Positions 13,801 to 26,331 of a stretch of DNA of 64,000 bases are shown here, one piece after another. Every line of letters begins with the position of its first letter. Positions within the stretch are counted from its first letter, which is position 1. The notes under the pieces are model-generated. The model made no database searches. It saw only the letters and a list, made by a program, of their open reading frames with translations, and was not told where the DNA came from. Position numbers and translations under genes: made by a program. The DNA comes from Parascedosporium putredinis (Eukaryota > Ascomycota > Sordariomycetes > Microascales > Microascaceae): NCBI GenBank assembly GCA_949357655.1, contig CASHTG010000019.1:806001-870000 (forward strand), read 5' to 3'.

Positions 13801-16792
13801 AGCTGTTGCACAGACTTAAAGACGTTGACAATGTTATCCGTTACGTGGTACACGATGGCTTCGTGAGGCACAGCGATTCGGGTAGCCTCCGCGGCAATAT
13901 CAAACAGCTTTTCCTCTGTATAGTTCCCCGTCGGCATCTTGTGACGCGATCGGCGATAATCGATTCGCCACGACTTGACGCTAATCACCCTTGCCCAGAG
14001 TCGGTGCATTCGTGGAGCCCCAACATAAAGTCGAGCTAACCTGGATGTGAGGAACGGCGGCGACCAGCGGTGACGGCCGGCTTCAAGGCCGTGGACCTGA
14101 AGCATAAGAGGGGGTCATGAGGCATCTCTCCTTTGATCTGGAGCATAGCAACTTTGACGTCGACAGTAAATAGTTCTGGCAGTGTGGTACCGCGGGGGCC
14201 AAAGAGGGCGAGTCTGGTGGTGCTAAGTGATCCATGATAGCCGTTGCCCGCGGCGACATGGGAGCTTTTGTAGGAGCGGCCTGTTCTCGTCTCGAGCTTA
14301 AAAGGCCTTCCTAAGAACAAGTGTTGCAACCCCGACGGCGTAATGGCGATATAATGAGTAGTTGATCAGAATGGATCGAAAGTTGGCTTGGAGCTGGAAC
14401 AAGGGACCCTGCCCATCACTCGTGGCGGAGAGAGCAATCTCGAATTTTGGCATTCGCAAAAATGGTTCCATTTCGAGTTTGTCTGCAGCTTCCACCATGT
14501 ATGCCTCAAGTCCCTTGGCATGGAATGCAGGCGACGCCCATCGCCTAGCGCTTGCTGCTTCTTACGCGGCGATGGTGAGATGGGCGGCCTCGTGAAGTCG
14601 GCATCAGGGGTTAGCGATCGGTTGCTAGCCCTCCTCCTCGACGACCGCCGCTGTAGCCCATCCAAACGTTGTGCGCGGTATTCCACTCCTATTGAATCGA
14701 GTTGTAGCGATATACCCCGTCTATCATCTGAGAGGTGTTCGTCAATTCCGGCTACCTCCAGACTAAAATCATTGGTCTGTATTTGGAAGTGCAACAACCA
14801 AGGCGGCATTACACGCAAGAGATTGCGTTGGGAGGCAGGAGCATTCTCGACTGGACGTCCAGATCGGGAGACCGCGCGGAGTTGCTGGAAAATCGCCTGC
14901 AGCCCATCGGTGATCTCAGGACGTACGAGCTTGATGATGAAAGACTGGACATTGCCGTTCGCCACGACGCAGACATCAGGTGCGGCGCTAATCTGGAACT
15001 TGAGGTCGAATGCTTCGGTTTGCAGAAGGTCAAATCGGTTGCCAGATGAGGTTTGGTAGTAGAGATCGTGAGACTGGAGCCTGGTGGAAGCGACGAGCGA
15101 GTAATGCATTTCCTCATGGGCGGAGTGGTAGGATTCCATGTCTAAAGAGACGGACGAAATAGAGGAGATGATCATGTCGAAGTCGTCTGCTTCGGCCGAC
15201 TTCTCAACGGGGGCAATGCAATTCTCATTACAGGTTCATGCATGGAGAATTTGATCGTGGCTTTCGGTAAAAGGCGTGACATTAGCACATGCCTCCTAGA
15301 TGTTCGCGGCTGACGCGTTCGAGAACTTTTGGCTTCGACTGTAGGAGAGTGAGAACAAGGGCAAGATGACGTGGGTCAAGGTCGATGGAGGGCGAAGTGA
15401 CTACAGAATTAGCAAACAGGATATTGGCGTTGCGTTCCTCGGGGCTACCATCCTTTGCTAACTTGACTGTTTTCGAAGGAAGGGTCGTCCGGACGGTTGT
15501 TGTCGCCATCGGAATGTAGAGGATTCTCTCAGGCTTGCCCTGACCATCATCCAGACCGATCGATACGGACAGGGCAGCGGCCAAAGCTTCATGAGCCACA
15601 TCTTGGGATGGGAAATACATTTGGTGGACAGGAGATTTTGGGTCTAAACGATGAAGATCGATGCCCACCTCTTTCATCGAAGCGGTCAACTGGAGAGGGT
15701 CGCCGGCAGCGTATATCTTTTTGGAAAGGCCCACGAAGCTCACAGCGAACTGAACTTCCTTGATTCCCTTCACAAGGGCCGTTATAAACTCTTTGGAGTT
15801 GGCAAGGGTTTCCATGAGATCATCGTCGGTTTGGAACTCCTTGAAATCGCCGAAGACAGACCCTGTGGAGGATTCCTTGTGGATAGCCGGTCGAGCTACC
15901 TTTGGCGGCGCGTTGCGACACCGCTTGTAGTGGTTGAGGGAGAGTACAAGGTCGTCATACGGAATGTGAACGCGACCTAGTTTGAGAGCGATGCTCATGT
16001 CTCGAAGGCTACCTAAGCTTTCGGTCAGGTAGGCGTTGACATTAAACGTGGCGTTATCGAGGATCTCGAGAGGTTCCCTGCCTTCTGCAGTGAATAGGAC
16101 GCTCTTCAGGGTTAAGATCCACTCCGCTTGTTGATCCTGCTTCTTTCTGTCGGCTCTGGCTGCAAAGAAAAACCGGGCTCTATCAACCATCTTGCGGCGC
16201 GTATCGACAGCAACCGTCAGGCTGCCAACTTGAATGCTGCCGACTTTGACGACATTGATTGTTGTATTGGTGGCAACTATATCAACCATCCTGAGCCAAT
16301 TCACGTTCTTCTGCAACGTTTTGAGGCGGGCCTTCATCTTGCCGACGAATCGGTTGAGGACTTCGCTTGGGGAGGCTGTATCTCTGATGTTTGTACGGAT
16401 CGTAGGCAGGGGGATTGCGGGGCTGAATCTTCGGCCTGAGTGTCAGATGCGTCCCCGGCAGGCGTTACCGCGTCCTCGGCCTCAGAGTCCTCTTCCCGAA
16501 TCTTATGCCCATTGTCGAGTTCCTTCACATCGACTGTGGCGACAAGTTCGTTGATTACGATACTGATCCATGTTGGCTGCGCGAAGTTGGGCCGATGGAG
16601 GTTGAGGCCGAGCCCTCGGATCTCGATCTTGAGGCCATCTTTAGGGGTATAGGCAAGTCGACGAAGCGAGAAGTATCCGATACGCTGAATGGAGATACCG
16701 GTAAGGATTCGCAAGATTGCAAACAGAACAAAAGTAGACAAGTATATGAGCACGATAACGGCCAGGAGAAAGGTCGGGTTGAGAAGGGCCAT
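7887..16792 (-). CDS. FMP27: Fmp27/SABRE/Hobbit-type bridge-like lipid transfer protein (BLTP2 family)
   Basis: This is a giant protein of about 2,971 residues, as expected for fungal Fmp27. The start at 16792 gives MALLNPTFLLAVIVLIYLS, one N-terminal membrane anchor, followed by the conserved GISIQRIGYFSLRRLAYTPK block. Family hallmarks follow in order: a GFWDK motif (about 12,640-12,654), a WPPW motif (10,262-10,273), and a C-terminal region containing KSKLSALTSRLGR just before the stop at 7887. Members of this family form a hydrophobic groove that moves lipids at ER-plasma membrane contacts; that is family knowledge. The printed frame is broken at twelve places: about 16370, 15288, 15211, 14529, 14301, 14112, 13012, 12466, 9454, 8384, 8362 and 8035. 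Eleven need one added base and one (14301) needs one removed. The sum restores a multiple of three. No intron is needed. Stops at 8343 and 8018 are frame-break artefacts, not the true C-terminus. Confidence 0.93.
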
Positions 16793-17790
16793 TGCGGCAC
16801 CAGGCCAAGCCAACCTCGAGGTGGAGTTGGATGTGCGGCCCGGAGCTCACACAAGAGTTAGGCGAGACCTATTCGCGCAAAGACGTCGTTCTCGATCGAC
16901 GGGTCAAGATCGAGATGGTGGAAACGTCCAGATTCACTCAACGACCGGCAAGACGAGCAGTCCACTGCGCTCCATTTTTCGATGGACGGTTTGGGGCTTC
17001 GGCGATATGAAGCTCGCTCGCTCGGCGAGGTAGAAACCGAGAAGGATCGCACTCGTCTAGATTCTTTGCCGGCAACGAGACAGTGTTCGTAATGTCGAGG
17101 GAATGTGTTTGGGAAAGGGTGGTTGAGGTTGGCCGTAGCACTATTGAAATTGAACCGGTTCCAGTGCCCGTAGAAAAGCAAGTTCGGAGGCACTAACGGT
17201 CGTTCTACCGGATAGCACTGGCTCGAGGTTCCGTGAGACGGCGCAGAAGACTGAATGGTATTGGGTCAATGATCGAGCTAAGGTAGACGGGAATTGGGCG
17301 GAAGGATGCGTTCGCTCGAAAGGTCGGTCGGAGTGAAGCTTTGCGCAGGGGAGAGAAGAACGGGAGAGAAGAACGAGAGAGCTGGAACTACCGGCGTCGC
17401 ACGGCTGGCCCGGGTCTTGTAAGAGGTCAACAACGTGGGTCAAGCAACAAGATGGCGCAAACTTAAATCCGACACCAAGCAACGAGAGAAAAATCAGGGA
17501 CCCGGTTCCTGACCTTGTTGAATTAGGGCGGGGAGCTCGACTGACAATGGACTGAAAGGGTGATCTTCGCAATCAAGGAAGCGACGAGTGCACCCACCTG
17601 GCCTTCGGCTACTTCCGGCTCCACTCTGAACAGATTTGTCATCTGCGACCAGCTGTCCTTGGCCTCACCAGCTCCAACTCATCATTCATCGAGCAAGCTC
17701 CAATCCAATGCAAGGCTCCTCTTCTTCATTTATATTATAATGATAACAGTAGCAGAGATAAAAGAAAGGTTCCAAGTGATAGCATGGTAT
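16793..17790. other. intergenic, Fmp27-like gene promoter region
   Basis: About 1 kb between the start of the Fmp27-like gene and the stop of the Tim17-family gene. Both are on the minus strand, so this should contain the Fmp27-like promoter and the 3' UTR of the upstream neighbour. An in-frame ATG at 16813 could add seven residues to the Fmp27-like protein. No other gene is seen. Confidence 0.5.
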
Positions 17791-18970
17791 TCAGAAAAGA
17801 CAAAGAACCGACAAAGTTTGGGGTTTGTTGGAGAGAGGGGGAAAGGTGGTTCCAAGGAGAGCGACATCGATGATGAATGTGTTTGTCGCCGAGGCGTTTC
17901 GCCAGACAGGCACACGTCTATTACAAGATGTTACAGGCTCTATGATTAATTTTGTATAGTACAAGAGTTGGTTTAGCCCCCAGCGACCTGCCGGTGGGTT
18001 GCGCGGTAGGAAAGGCTTAGCATCTTCAAACTTATGAAGATTTCTTCCACCAACTCCTCGAACCTTGCGGGGTTCTATAAGGTGAGTATCTCTTGGGCCT
18101 TCGGGTAGAGATTCTCTACCGGTGTTGACATCAAACCTTTCTTCGGTTGACTGCCTCGCTGCATCCTCGACTTTTAATTCTGTTATCTTGTCGTCGATGA
18201 GGGCGATTTCAGCCTCAACTTTGAGCATCTTTTCCGCAATAAAGGCTTCATATTCCTCATCCGTGAGCTTCCTGAGGGGGCTATATTTTGATCTCAGCCA
18301 GCTCGAATCCTCGTCGGCATTCTCAACCGCCCCTCTCAATTCTGACAGTTTGTTGACGGCGCCCTGCCCCACAGCGCCAAAGATGCTGAACATGATGGCA
18401 CCGGGAACAATGTTTCGTGGACCGCCTATATACAGAGTTAATAAGCCACAAACCATATGAAGGGATGAGGTTCAATGACGAGAGGATCATACGTAGCAGT
18501 CCGCCAACCATGCCAGCAGCTCCGCCAGCTAGAGCGCTGGCTTTGATGCGTTCACCTGAGCCCAGCGGCTTGTCCTTCTCCCAGGAGCGCGTGATGAGCA
18601 ATCTCGAGACTATAAATGGGTTAGACTACCTTAGGCTTCAGAGGTTTCAAGTGAGGGCATACACCAATAAGTTGAGCCTAGGGTAAACCACTGCACACTA
18701 GAGACCAGCCCAAACAAGGCAGGGGGCATCACGGATGATGCCAGCAGCAACGCCAGACACTGCGCCCGCACCACCTAAAACTTTAACATCAGTGCGATGC
18801 TCCATTTTGCACTAGTTGCATGAAGAGTAGAGGGAAGTAGACAAACCAGCCAGCATTCCCACTTTCAATGCGGGTGTTAGCGCCTCAACCAGCTCAGGTG
18901 GCAGAAGGCCACGCCTCGGCCGCTTCGACTGCTGTCCATCTTCGGGGTCGTGCCTTGGCGACCCAGCCAT
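17791..18970 (-). CDS. Tim17/Tim22/Tim23-family protein, four exons
   Basis: Exons are 18970-18847, 18774-18706, 18609-18493 and 18425-17791, joined by introns of 72, 96 and 67 bp with GT-AG ends. The spliced length is 945 nt, giving 314 residues with no frame correction needed. The N-terminal half has the Gly/Ala-rich helical repeats typical of the Tim17 fold (VGMLAGGAGAVSGVAAGIIR; SALAGGAAGMVGGLLRGPRN; IVPGAIMFSIFGAVGQGAVN). The C-terminal half is charged and has a long helix near LRKLTDEEYEAFIAEKMLKV. Family members are mitochondrial inner-membrane translocase subunits or related small transporters. This one is longer than core Tim17/23 and resembles the fungal Tim17-domain proteins of unknown role. 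It serves as a clean, unbroken control among frame-broken neighbours. Confidence 0.8.
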
Positions 18971-20637
18971 GGTGTTCCTAAACTAAGTGTTTCTCTCGGT
19001 TGATTGAGGATCTCGTCCGATAAGTCTCTACTCAAATCGCAGAGTGCATTGGAAAGGCCCAAGACGACTATGCCACGGAAGGCAGGGATCTCTATTCCAA
19101 GGGGAAGAGATTGGGTTGTCTGGAAGAAAAGACGTCACATAGAGGTTGGATAACTGAAATGATGGCGAGAGCGCGACTATTACAGTTGGTCTTGTAGCCT
19201 TTGAGGACGAGAACAAGGCAGTCAAGATAATAGTATAATAATTCTGAAGGTTTGAAGAGGCGACAGACGCTCGTGCCAAGCTTCAAGAAAGCGAACGGCT
19301 AATCCCGATTCGGCGAAAGTGGCACAGGCGCGTTTGTTTCCTCATGGAACTGGAGCTTGAAGTCGGTCTATGCAAATGGACAGCAAAAAAAAAAAAAAAG
19401 AATTTGGACTCAGCTTTCATTTTCGGCGCAAGACAATATTCAACCTTGTTTCATCCGGTTCGGATTAAACGAATGTTTTCCAGCCCTCAACGGTCAGGAA
19501 CAAGACCGTCAAGGAGCTAGTCATCTCTACAAACAATCCTTATCATGTTCTGTGGCATTATTCCCCCTGGCTTCCGTCAATGAAAAGAATCTCTTCCAAC
19601 TTCTCCAGATAAATCAATAATGTTGTCTACCGTGGGCTTGATGTTCCCGCCTCGAGCTCCCCGGTTTCCGACGGCAAATGTTCGTTTCAATTGATCAAAA
19701 GCTGCTGCCAGCACTGATTGAGCCGGGGCTGGTCTGTGCCCACGTGCCTTTGCCAGGCCCTGAGGGGAATTCTTCCTTGAGCCTATTGTGGGTGGCGGTC
19801 CCCACCTTGCTCAAGCCAGTGTCCATCTCGTCAATTAGCAAATGGAATTCGTCCCCAATGGATCAAAATGGATCTTGCCCCAGTCCTAGCCGAGTCTGTC
19901 AATTCCGAGCATTGGGGCAGTTCATGCTGCCTCGAAAAAGACAGGACTAGTCCACTAAAAACATCTTCCGCCTATGAGAAAATATAGTATTTTTCCCAGT
20001 TCAAATGATGAAATTGCATATACCGTATAAAATGCCTATATCAGATTATGTAGCTTGTCGTCTTTGACATTGGGTCAGTTGCACCTTCCCACCTCTCAAG
20101 GTTAAAGCCCCCACTAAAATCACAGCTTTTGGAGGGGTTCGGTGGCAGCTGAACTAGGGACGCTGGCTGAAAAGTAATGCCAGGTAGCTCTCCCACCTAA
20201 GCTCCCAGAAAGAGTACAGGAGAGATACACCAATTCTCGGCCAACTGTCACCCACCATTGCCTTGCCCAGCCAAATGTCAACTGGTGCTCACAACCAAAT
20301 TTTTTTCCCTTTCTAACATCCAAGGAATTTCAAAAACTCTCGTCAACCTCAACCACTCCACATTCCACATTTAGGAAGGGAAGACAGTCGAGGCGCAGTT
20401 CATCACTCCGTCATCGGCATCGCATCGATATCCGAGACTCAAATTCCTCCCTCGACTCGCGTGGAGTTATCGTAGGCTCCCGCACCTTGGACGGCCACCG
20501 TCTTTTTTTTTCCTCCCCACCGCACACCTCGTTCGGTTCCCTCGAGAAGCCCGCCACCACCGGCTCGGCTTCGCTCACCCTCTTCTACGCGCACCGATAT
20601 TAACGTCGCTGCGCGCCGAAGCCCCAACACCGCAATC
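18971..20637. other. divergent promoter region
   Basis: This 1.7 kb separates the minus-strand Tim17-family gene from the plus-strand eIF4B-like gene, so both promoters should lie here. Pyrimidine-rich sequence precedes the eIF4B-like ATG (about 20,490-20,600). An A-run sits at about 19,386. Short open frames look arbitrary and no third gene is supported. Confidence 0.55.
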
Positions 20638-22918
20638 ATGGGTAAGTTGTCAGAACCCTACTTCTTCCCTCCATCCGCCGGCATTTGTACCCGCTAGAAG
20701 GAAATGGACTTGGTCACTAACCCAACCTTCTACAGCGCCCAAAAAGAAGGAGGCCCCGCAGAAGATGTCTCTGGGTGACTTCCTAAACGACTCGTGTAAG
20801 ATATCCGTTGCTATCCGTTGCATACATACAAAGTGGTGCACTTTCTCGCAGAAAGATCCTCGTTGTGCCCATCTGGGACTGGCGCCGAGCCAGCCCCCGA
20901 TACACCTCTCACTTCCTAAAGCTTCGTGGGGCTAGAACTAACGGCAACATAGCTTTCGGCGGATCCTGGGCCGATGAAGTCGAGGATACCATTGGTAAGT
21001 GCTCCAATCTCGTCCCGTGTGTTGCAATTTCACCTGTTGCCGATGTAATAAGCGGGCAAGCTTTAAGCTAGTGGAATTGTGCAATACAAACTCACTCTAG
21101 GCCACGCAAGCAACTAACAGCATCTTACAGGCACTCAACCGCTGCCTCCTACCGAGCACTCCCGTGGTGGCATGGGATCGAGCTATGGAGGTTATGGAAG
21201 CTATGGAGGTGATCGAGGCGATCGTGGTGATCGAGGTATGTCGAAAGCCCGAACATTTCCCCTCCGCTCGAGACGAACCTTCGTACTGACGCACCTTCCC
21301 AGGCTACCCTCCCCGTGACTCTGGGCCCCAGCAGCTCCCTACGAGGCCCCCTTACACCGCCCACCTCGGCAACCTCCCGTATGATGCGACTGTTGAGGCC
21401 GTCAACGACTTTTTGCCGATTGTGGTATCGTGAGCGTCCGAATCATTGAAGACCGTGAGCTTCAGCGGCCCAAGGGATTTGCCTACGTCGAATTCCAGGA
21501 GCTAGACGGCTTGAAGAAGGCGCTTGATCTTGATGGCCAGACCCTAAACGGCCGGTATATTAAGGTCAAAATCGCTGATCCTCGTACGTCCCCAGTACCA
21601 CCTCATGCTCTTGCCACCCCCTTCTATAGCTCCCAAGATCTAACATGTACTTCTTTTAGCCCGTGACCGAGGCGGTGGCGACTCTGGCCGTGATTTGAGC
21701 GACTGGACCAGAAAGGGACCTCTTGCTGACCTACCCAGGGGAAATGAAAGGCGTGAGTTTGGCGAGCGCCGCCAGGTTGACTTCAGTGAGCGACGCGCGC
21801 CTCGTGAGCCCCCTGTGGATGACGGAAAGGTCCGGGACTTTGGAAACTGGGAACGTAAAGGGCCGCTGTCGCCCCTTCCCCAGGCGGAAGCCCCCGCCAT
21901 GTCTCGCGAAGGCAGCCGTGCCCGGAACAATGCCGACCCTCTACGCAACCGTCATCAATCTCCGTCTTGGGGTGAGGGACGACCCGAAGGCGCCGCCCGC
22001 CCCGAAGGTGGTCGCCCTCAGCGCGAGCCCCGCGAAAAGCCCGAGAGGACTCCCACCGCTGCAGAGCGCGATATGCAGTGGCGCAGCAACATGCGTCCCG
22101 ATGCCCGAAACGCCTCCCCCTCCCAGTCTCGTGAGGGCAGCGAGGCACCTGCCTCCCCGCCCCGGCTCCTGCCGTTGTTGCCTCCCGGCCCAAGCTGAAC
22201 CTCGCCAAGCGAACTGTTTCCGAGGCCCCCGATGCGCCGTCTCCTACCGCCACCGGCGACTCAAAGGCGAGCCCTTTTGGCGGAGCCCGACCCATCGATA
22301 CCATGGCCCGCGAGCGTGAAATCGAGGAGAAGAGGCTGCAGGCATTGAAGGAGAAGAAGGAATCAGAGGAGAAGGCCAAGGAGGAACGTCGACTCGCCAA
22401 GGAGGCCGCCGCCAAGGAAGCCGCCGAAAAGGAGGCTGCTGACAAGGAGGCTGCCGAAAAGGAGGCTGAGGATGAAGCCGCCTCCAGCGCCGTTCCCACT
22501 ACAGAAGATGAGCCTAGCGCGAGTGTTGCCAGTGAGGCTGAGCCCAACGAGAAGACGGATGACAGCACTTCGAAAGACCAAAAGTCTGCTCCTCGATCCA
22601 GGGAGTCAAAGGAGCCAAAGGAGCCAAAGGAAGGTCGTCCCGACTTCAAGTCTCGAGCCACGGAAAGCGGTAACTGGCGTCAGCCCTCTGGAGAGCACCG
22701 AGGTGGGCGAGGCGCGCCTAGTGGCGCTCGCCGCGGCGGCGGCGGCGGTGCGCGTGGCGGCCGAAGTGAGAGCGCCGCGGGCCGCGGGCCAATGGATCCA
22801 GCGGACAGCCACCTGCCACTCCCGTGACGGCTGAACCGGCCACCCCACCCAGGATGAAGATGGCTGGACAACCGTTACGGTCCCCAAGGGCGGCCGTCGA
22901 GGCCAGGGCAGAGTTTAA
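20638..22918 (+). CDS. eIF4B-like translation factor with RRM (Tif3 homologue)
   Basis: Six exons are inferred: 20638-20641, 20736-20795, 20953-20994, 21131-21235, 21303-21583 and 21660-22918. The first carries only ATG plus one base. The spliced protein, about 584 residues, begins MAPKKKEAPQKMSLGDFLND and has the GGSWADEVEDT motif, a Gly/Tyr/Asp-Arg linker, one RRM (RNP2 AHLGNL at about 21,359; RNP1 KGFAYVEF at about 21,472), then repeated blocks with WTRKGPLADLP and WERKGPLSPLP, an Ala/Glu/Lys coiled region (about 22,303-22,480) and an RGG-like tail ending in EDGWTTVTVPKGGRRGQ. This is the fungal eIF4B/Tif3 layout. The family binds RNA and stimulates eIF4A during 40S recruitment. Missing bases are inferred at 21410-21414 (T run), 22160-22163 (C run), about 22,793 and about 22,850; four additions restore the frame. 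Confidence 0.9.
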
Positions 22919-24700
22919 AAGCTGAAGCTGCCTGTCGCCTCTCCCGATCGTCTTCATCTTTTCATAAAGGCGGCACATCGGGTTAGTCGGTTCGGAAAGG
23001 GATAAGATCTCTGCGCTCGTCATGCTCCAATGTCTGCCAGGCTGCATATCTGACTCCCTCTTTATCGCCGATGGGCGGGCGCTTGACAGTCGCTTCCCTT
23101 ACTGCTTCCTTGTCTACTTAGATGCAACTCGCTTTCACTCCCTTATGCAAATCGGACCTGCCCGACCTCTAGTATCTTCCCGAGAGGGTTTGGTGAGGCC
23201 TCATTGGGAGCCCCTTGCACCGACCCCCAAGGCCGGATGTATCTAGAAAATCTCCTGGCACGACGCTTCGTATATACTTACTTACAGGCACGTTCGGAGA
23301 GGTAGAGAGAGTGGGACTCGCTATAAATGAATGTACGACCGTTTTTTGTAGCCTGCGGAGCTTTTGGGGGTTCTGATTTTCCAGCTGAAGAAGAAAAACG
23401 GTTCGGAGGAGCAAAAAATGGAGATGGGTTTTTGATACCAGCGAGGCTGGTAAGGTGTAACAATCGGTAGTTTTTCGACTCTCTTTTCTACGTTTACTCA
23501 TCTCTTGCCAATCCTTCTTCTCTCTTATTGGGCTCGCATTTTTTTCCTTCACGTTCCGACCCATCCTTGCTCTAATCCCTTTCTTTGGCACGGGTCGCAC
23601 TTCCTGGTGTAGTCCTCACCACTTTTCCCGCCCAATCCAACATCCACTTCCGTCTCCTCTCCCTTATTCTTGCTATTGCTGATCCCCGTCTCACCCTCGA
23701 CCTTGCGTTTCTTCGGCGCCGGGAAGAGAAAGATGGAAAGACGAGTCCTACTTTTTGTTTTCTTCTTTTTTTCCCCCAATCTCTTTCTTTGTCTATAATC
23801 TAGTATGTAGCGGCGTACTGCAGACCACGCTTTTTCTGGTTTTTTTCTAATCCCTTTTCCAACGATGGCTTCAACGGGCATAAAAGGACGCAACCAAGAC
23901 GAGGTAAAGATTAATGAATACCTACGCTAGTAAAAGAAAAAGAAAAATAAGAAGAATGTTCCCCTGCATTGCTCACCTCTGTGTCCTCAAGGCTAAGAAC
24001 TAGCGGATACTTCAAGGAGCAAGCACCTCGCAGCTCCCTATAGTGTAGGTTTAAGAACTAAGCAGCTTGCATACTTTGAAGAGAGTTTTCTAGGAGATTT
24101 GTGCCTTTTCCAGCTTCTATCTAGCATAGGCAGTCATAGTGCTGAAGCCCTATGTCTATGTCGGGTTCATCGCTATTCTTAAAAGAGAAGCTCTCTAGTT
24201 ACGATCACATCTGTACTACTATAGGACTATGGGGAAAGATAAGGAAAAGGGGGAAAGACGAGGATAGGTGATCTGATTGAATGTATTATTTATTTTATTC
24301 ATATCTCAGTTCTAGTAAAACAAACGATACGCCCGCAATGGCGCGCAAAGCAGTGGTAACAAGCATTGACTGTTGAATGCTTAGCTACCACTCTCTATCT
24401 GGACTGAAAGGATTCACCTCAGCCAATATAAGAGACTTGTGTCATTTTTAGATCTCTCCTGGAGCAAGGTAGAGTAAGAAGGTGGGCAAAAGGGGGGATG
24501 AGAATCAAAAGATCTAGCGGCCATTGTGAGAGAAGGAAGGAATAATAAAGGAGTGTAAACGCCCCAGATTAAAAAAGGTAAAAAGACCGGCAAGAATCAT
24601 ACAGTACTCTTACAAAAAGGGGGATAGGGAAGCATTGAAACATCATTGACCCGCCACATGGAGGTGCCAAGACAGGGTTCTTTCGCCTGTCATAGGCTTC
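22919..24700. other. convergent intergenic region with AT-rich patch
   Basis: The eIF4B-like and Golgi pH regulator genes converge here, so both 3' UTRs lie inside. From about 23,920 to 24,640 the sequence becomes visibly richer in A/T and in TA and TAG steps than its surroundings. No gene is supported. Confidence 0.5.
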
Positions 24701-26331
24701 TTAGGACCGTTTTTGTCCCATTTCTTCAGCGGCGAAATTGTCATCCCAGCCGTCATCGTCGTCCCCGGATATGCGGCGGCCAACCCATATGGCGGTCGCG
24801 GTTGCTGCACAACCTACCAGGAACCAGCCCTGGAACCAAGCCTCTACAACGGCGGGCTCAAGCGAGGAGCGTAGAGCATCGCCGACTGCTCCACGCATCC
24901 CGGCCGGGAGGTTGCTGCGAAGGAGTAGGGCTGAAGAGAAGACGTAGGTGGCCACAGTCTGGGCCAGGAGGAGGGCAAGGTTGGCCTGGGCAAGGCGGAG
25001 GAGGGAAGGAGCGAAGCGAGAGAGAAGAGTGAGCGTCTGCAAAACCGAAGAAAGGGAGAGAAGGAGAATAACTCCAGAGAGTAGGAAGGAAATCTGTCTG
25101 GCAAGCGCGTCCTTGTCGAGAGAAGGGTCGTAGTGGGTAGAGAGGAGGGAGAGGGTGCGGGTTATGGGGTCAGCGGGGGTGATATCGGAGGAAGGAGAAA
25201 CCATTCGGCGCAAAATGGCGAGCGCTGTTGTGAACACCCTAAAGATGCAGTACACGCTGAATACGTAATTCGGCATCGACAGTAGGCGGCCCGCCAGACT
25301 TGCGGCGCGGGCCTTGGCGAGCTTGCGGGCCAGCATAGAGGACAGCCCCACCTCGAGAGATGCCCGCATGGTCTCGAGACCTGAGATCTCGAGCCTCAAG
25401 GAGCGGATCTCGGCTTCCTCGCTAGATATTCCGCGTAGGGAGCTAAACATCTTGCCAACGAAGCCGACTGAAGAGGTTGCGGAGCTGGCTTCGGCAGCCT
25501 TGTTCTCAAGCACCTGCAACCGGTGGCGCTTAGCGACAAGCATGTCGGCGGCGGCTTCGAGGCCAGCCTGCTTCCGGGCAATATCGGCGTCGGAAACGGG
25601 CCGGCGAGAGGCGGGAGATCCGAAGGTGTGCCAAGGCGCAGACACCGCTGCGAAGCCTGAAAGAAGAGCCATGATACACACGCCGGCAATTCCGATGCGG
25701 TCGAGAGAAGCCCTCATTATGCTTGCGTCGGAGCTATCAATCTCGACGCGGCGAAGCGCCCCGCCAACGGACCAGAAGAGGAACAGCCAAGTAGAGAACA
25801 GTAATAGTTGCAGTATCCAAGTCACACGAGGGGCGCGACCCTTTGCATCGCGGGCAAATGACCTTCCGCTGCCGACGACAATGCTCATGACCTCCAGCCA
25901 AGGGATTAGGAGCACGAGACATACGACCAAGCCAGGCACCACGAGGTCGAGGGTAAAGGCTCTCGCACGCGGATGAAAGACTTGCGCAACCTCCCTACAA
26001 TCAGCACGCCCAGGACGAAGGACAGGCCCAGAGTCGAGGAAAAGGCGAGGGCGGCCGCGCGCCGTCTTGGGGTTTTGCGTGCATAGTCGGAGTGGGCGGC
26101 GCGAAGGGCGGCCGGGGCGTGTGTAGGTAGGAGGTGGTCGTCACCGTCGTGCGACGGCGGTATGAGGGTAGAGAGGGCAGGGAGGATGCGGCGGTGGGCG
26201 ACGGTCGAGGTCACTAGGAAGATGGCGACAAACGGGAGGAGGGAGGCGATCGGTGGTGGTGGGGGTTTGGCGTCGCAGGATCCGCCCGAGTGCGAGGAGC
26301 ACAGCGAGACGAGAAAGTCGAAGGGGAACAT
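24701..26331 (-). CDS. Golgi pH regulator / GPR89-type membrane protein (GPHR)
   Basis: The protein has about 543 residues. It starts MFPFDFLVSLCSS, with hydrophobic segments at LLPFVAIFLVTSTVA and ALAFSSTLGLSFVLGVLIVG. Next come VVPGLVVCLVLLIPWLEVMS and a segment around WILQLLLFSTWLFLFWSVGG. A soluble coiled-coil stretch rich in Ala, Glu and Arg precedes the conserved LLSMPNYVFSVYCIFRVFTT block. Further C-terminal helices include SFLLSGVILLLSLSSVLQTL. An acidic tail (SGDDDDGWDDNFAAEEMGQK) ends it. This matches the GPHR family with its C-terminal ABA_GPCR domain, which are anion-conducting Golgi/ER proteins needed for acidification and glycosylation. One frame break lies at 25993-25995, where a G run of three on the coding strand appears one short. 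No introns are needed. Confidence 0.9.

Noticed and set aside
8343..16792. Fmp27-like gene as a multiply disrupted pseudogene
   Set aside because: All breaks are one-base indels, nearly all in short runs, and the same pattern affects unrelated housekeeping genes. Motifs and family length are intact.
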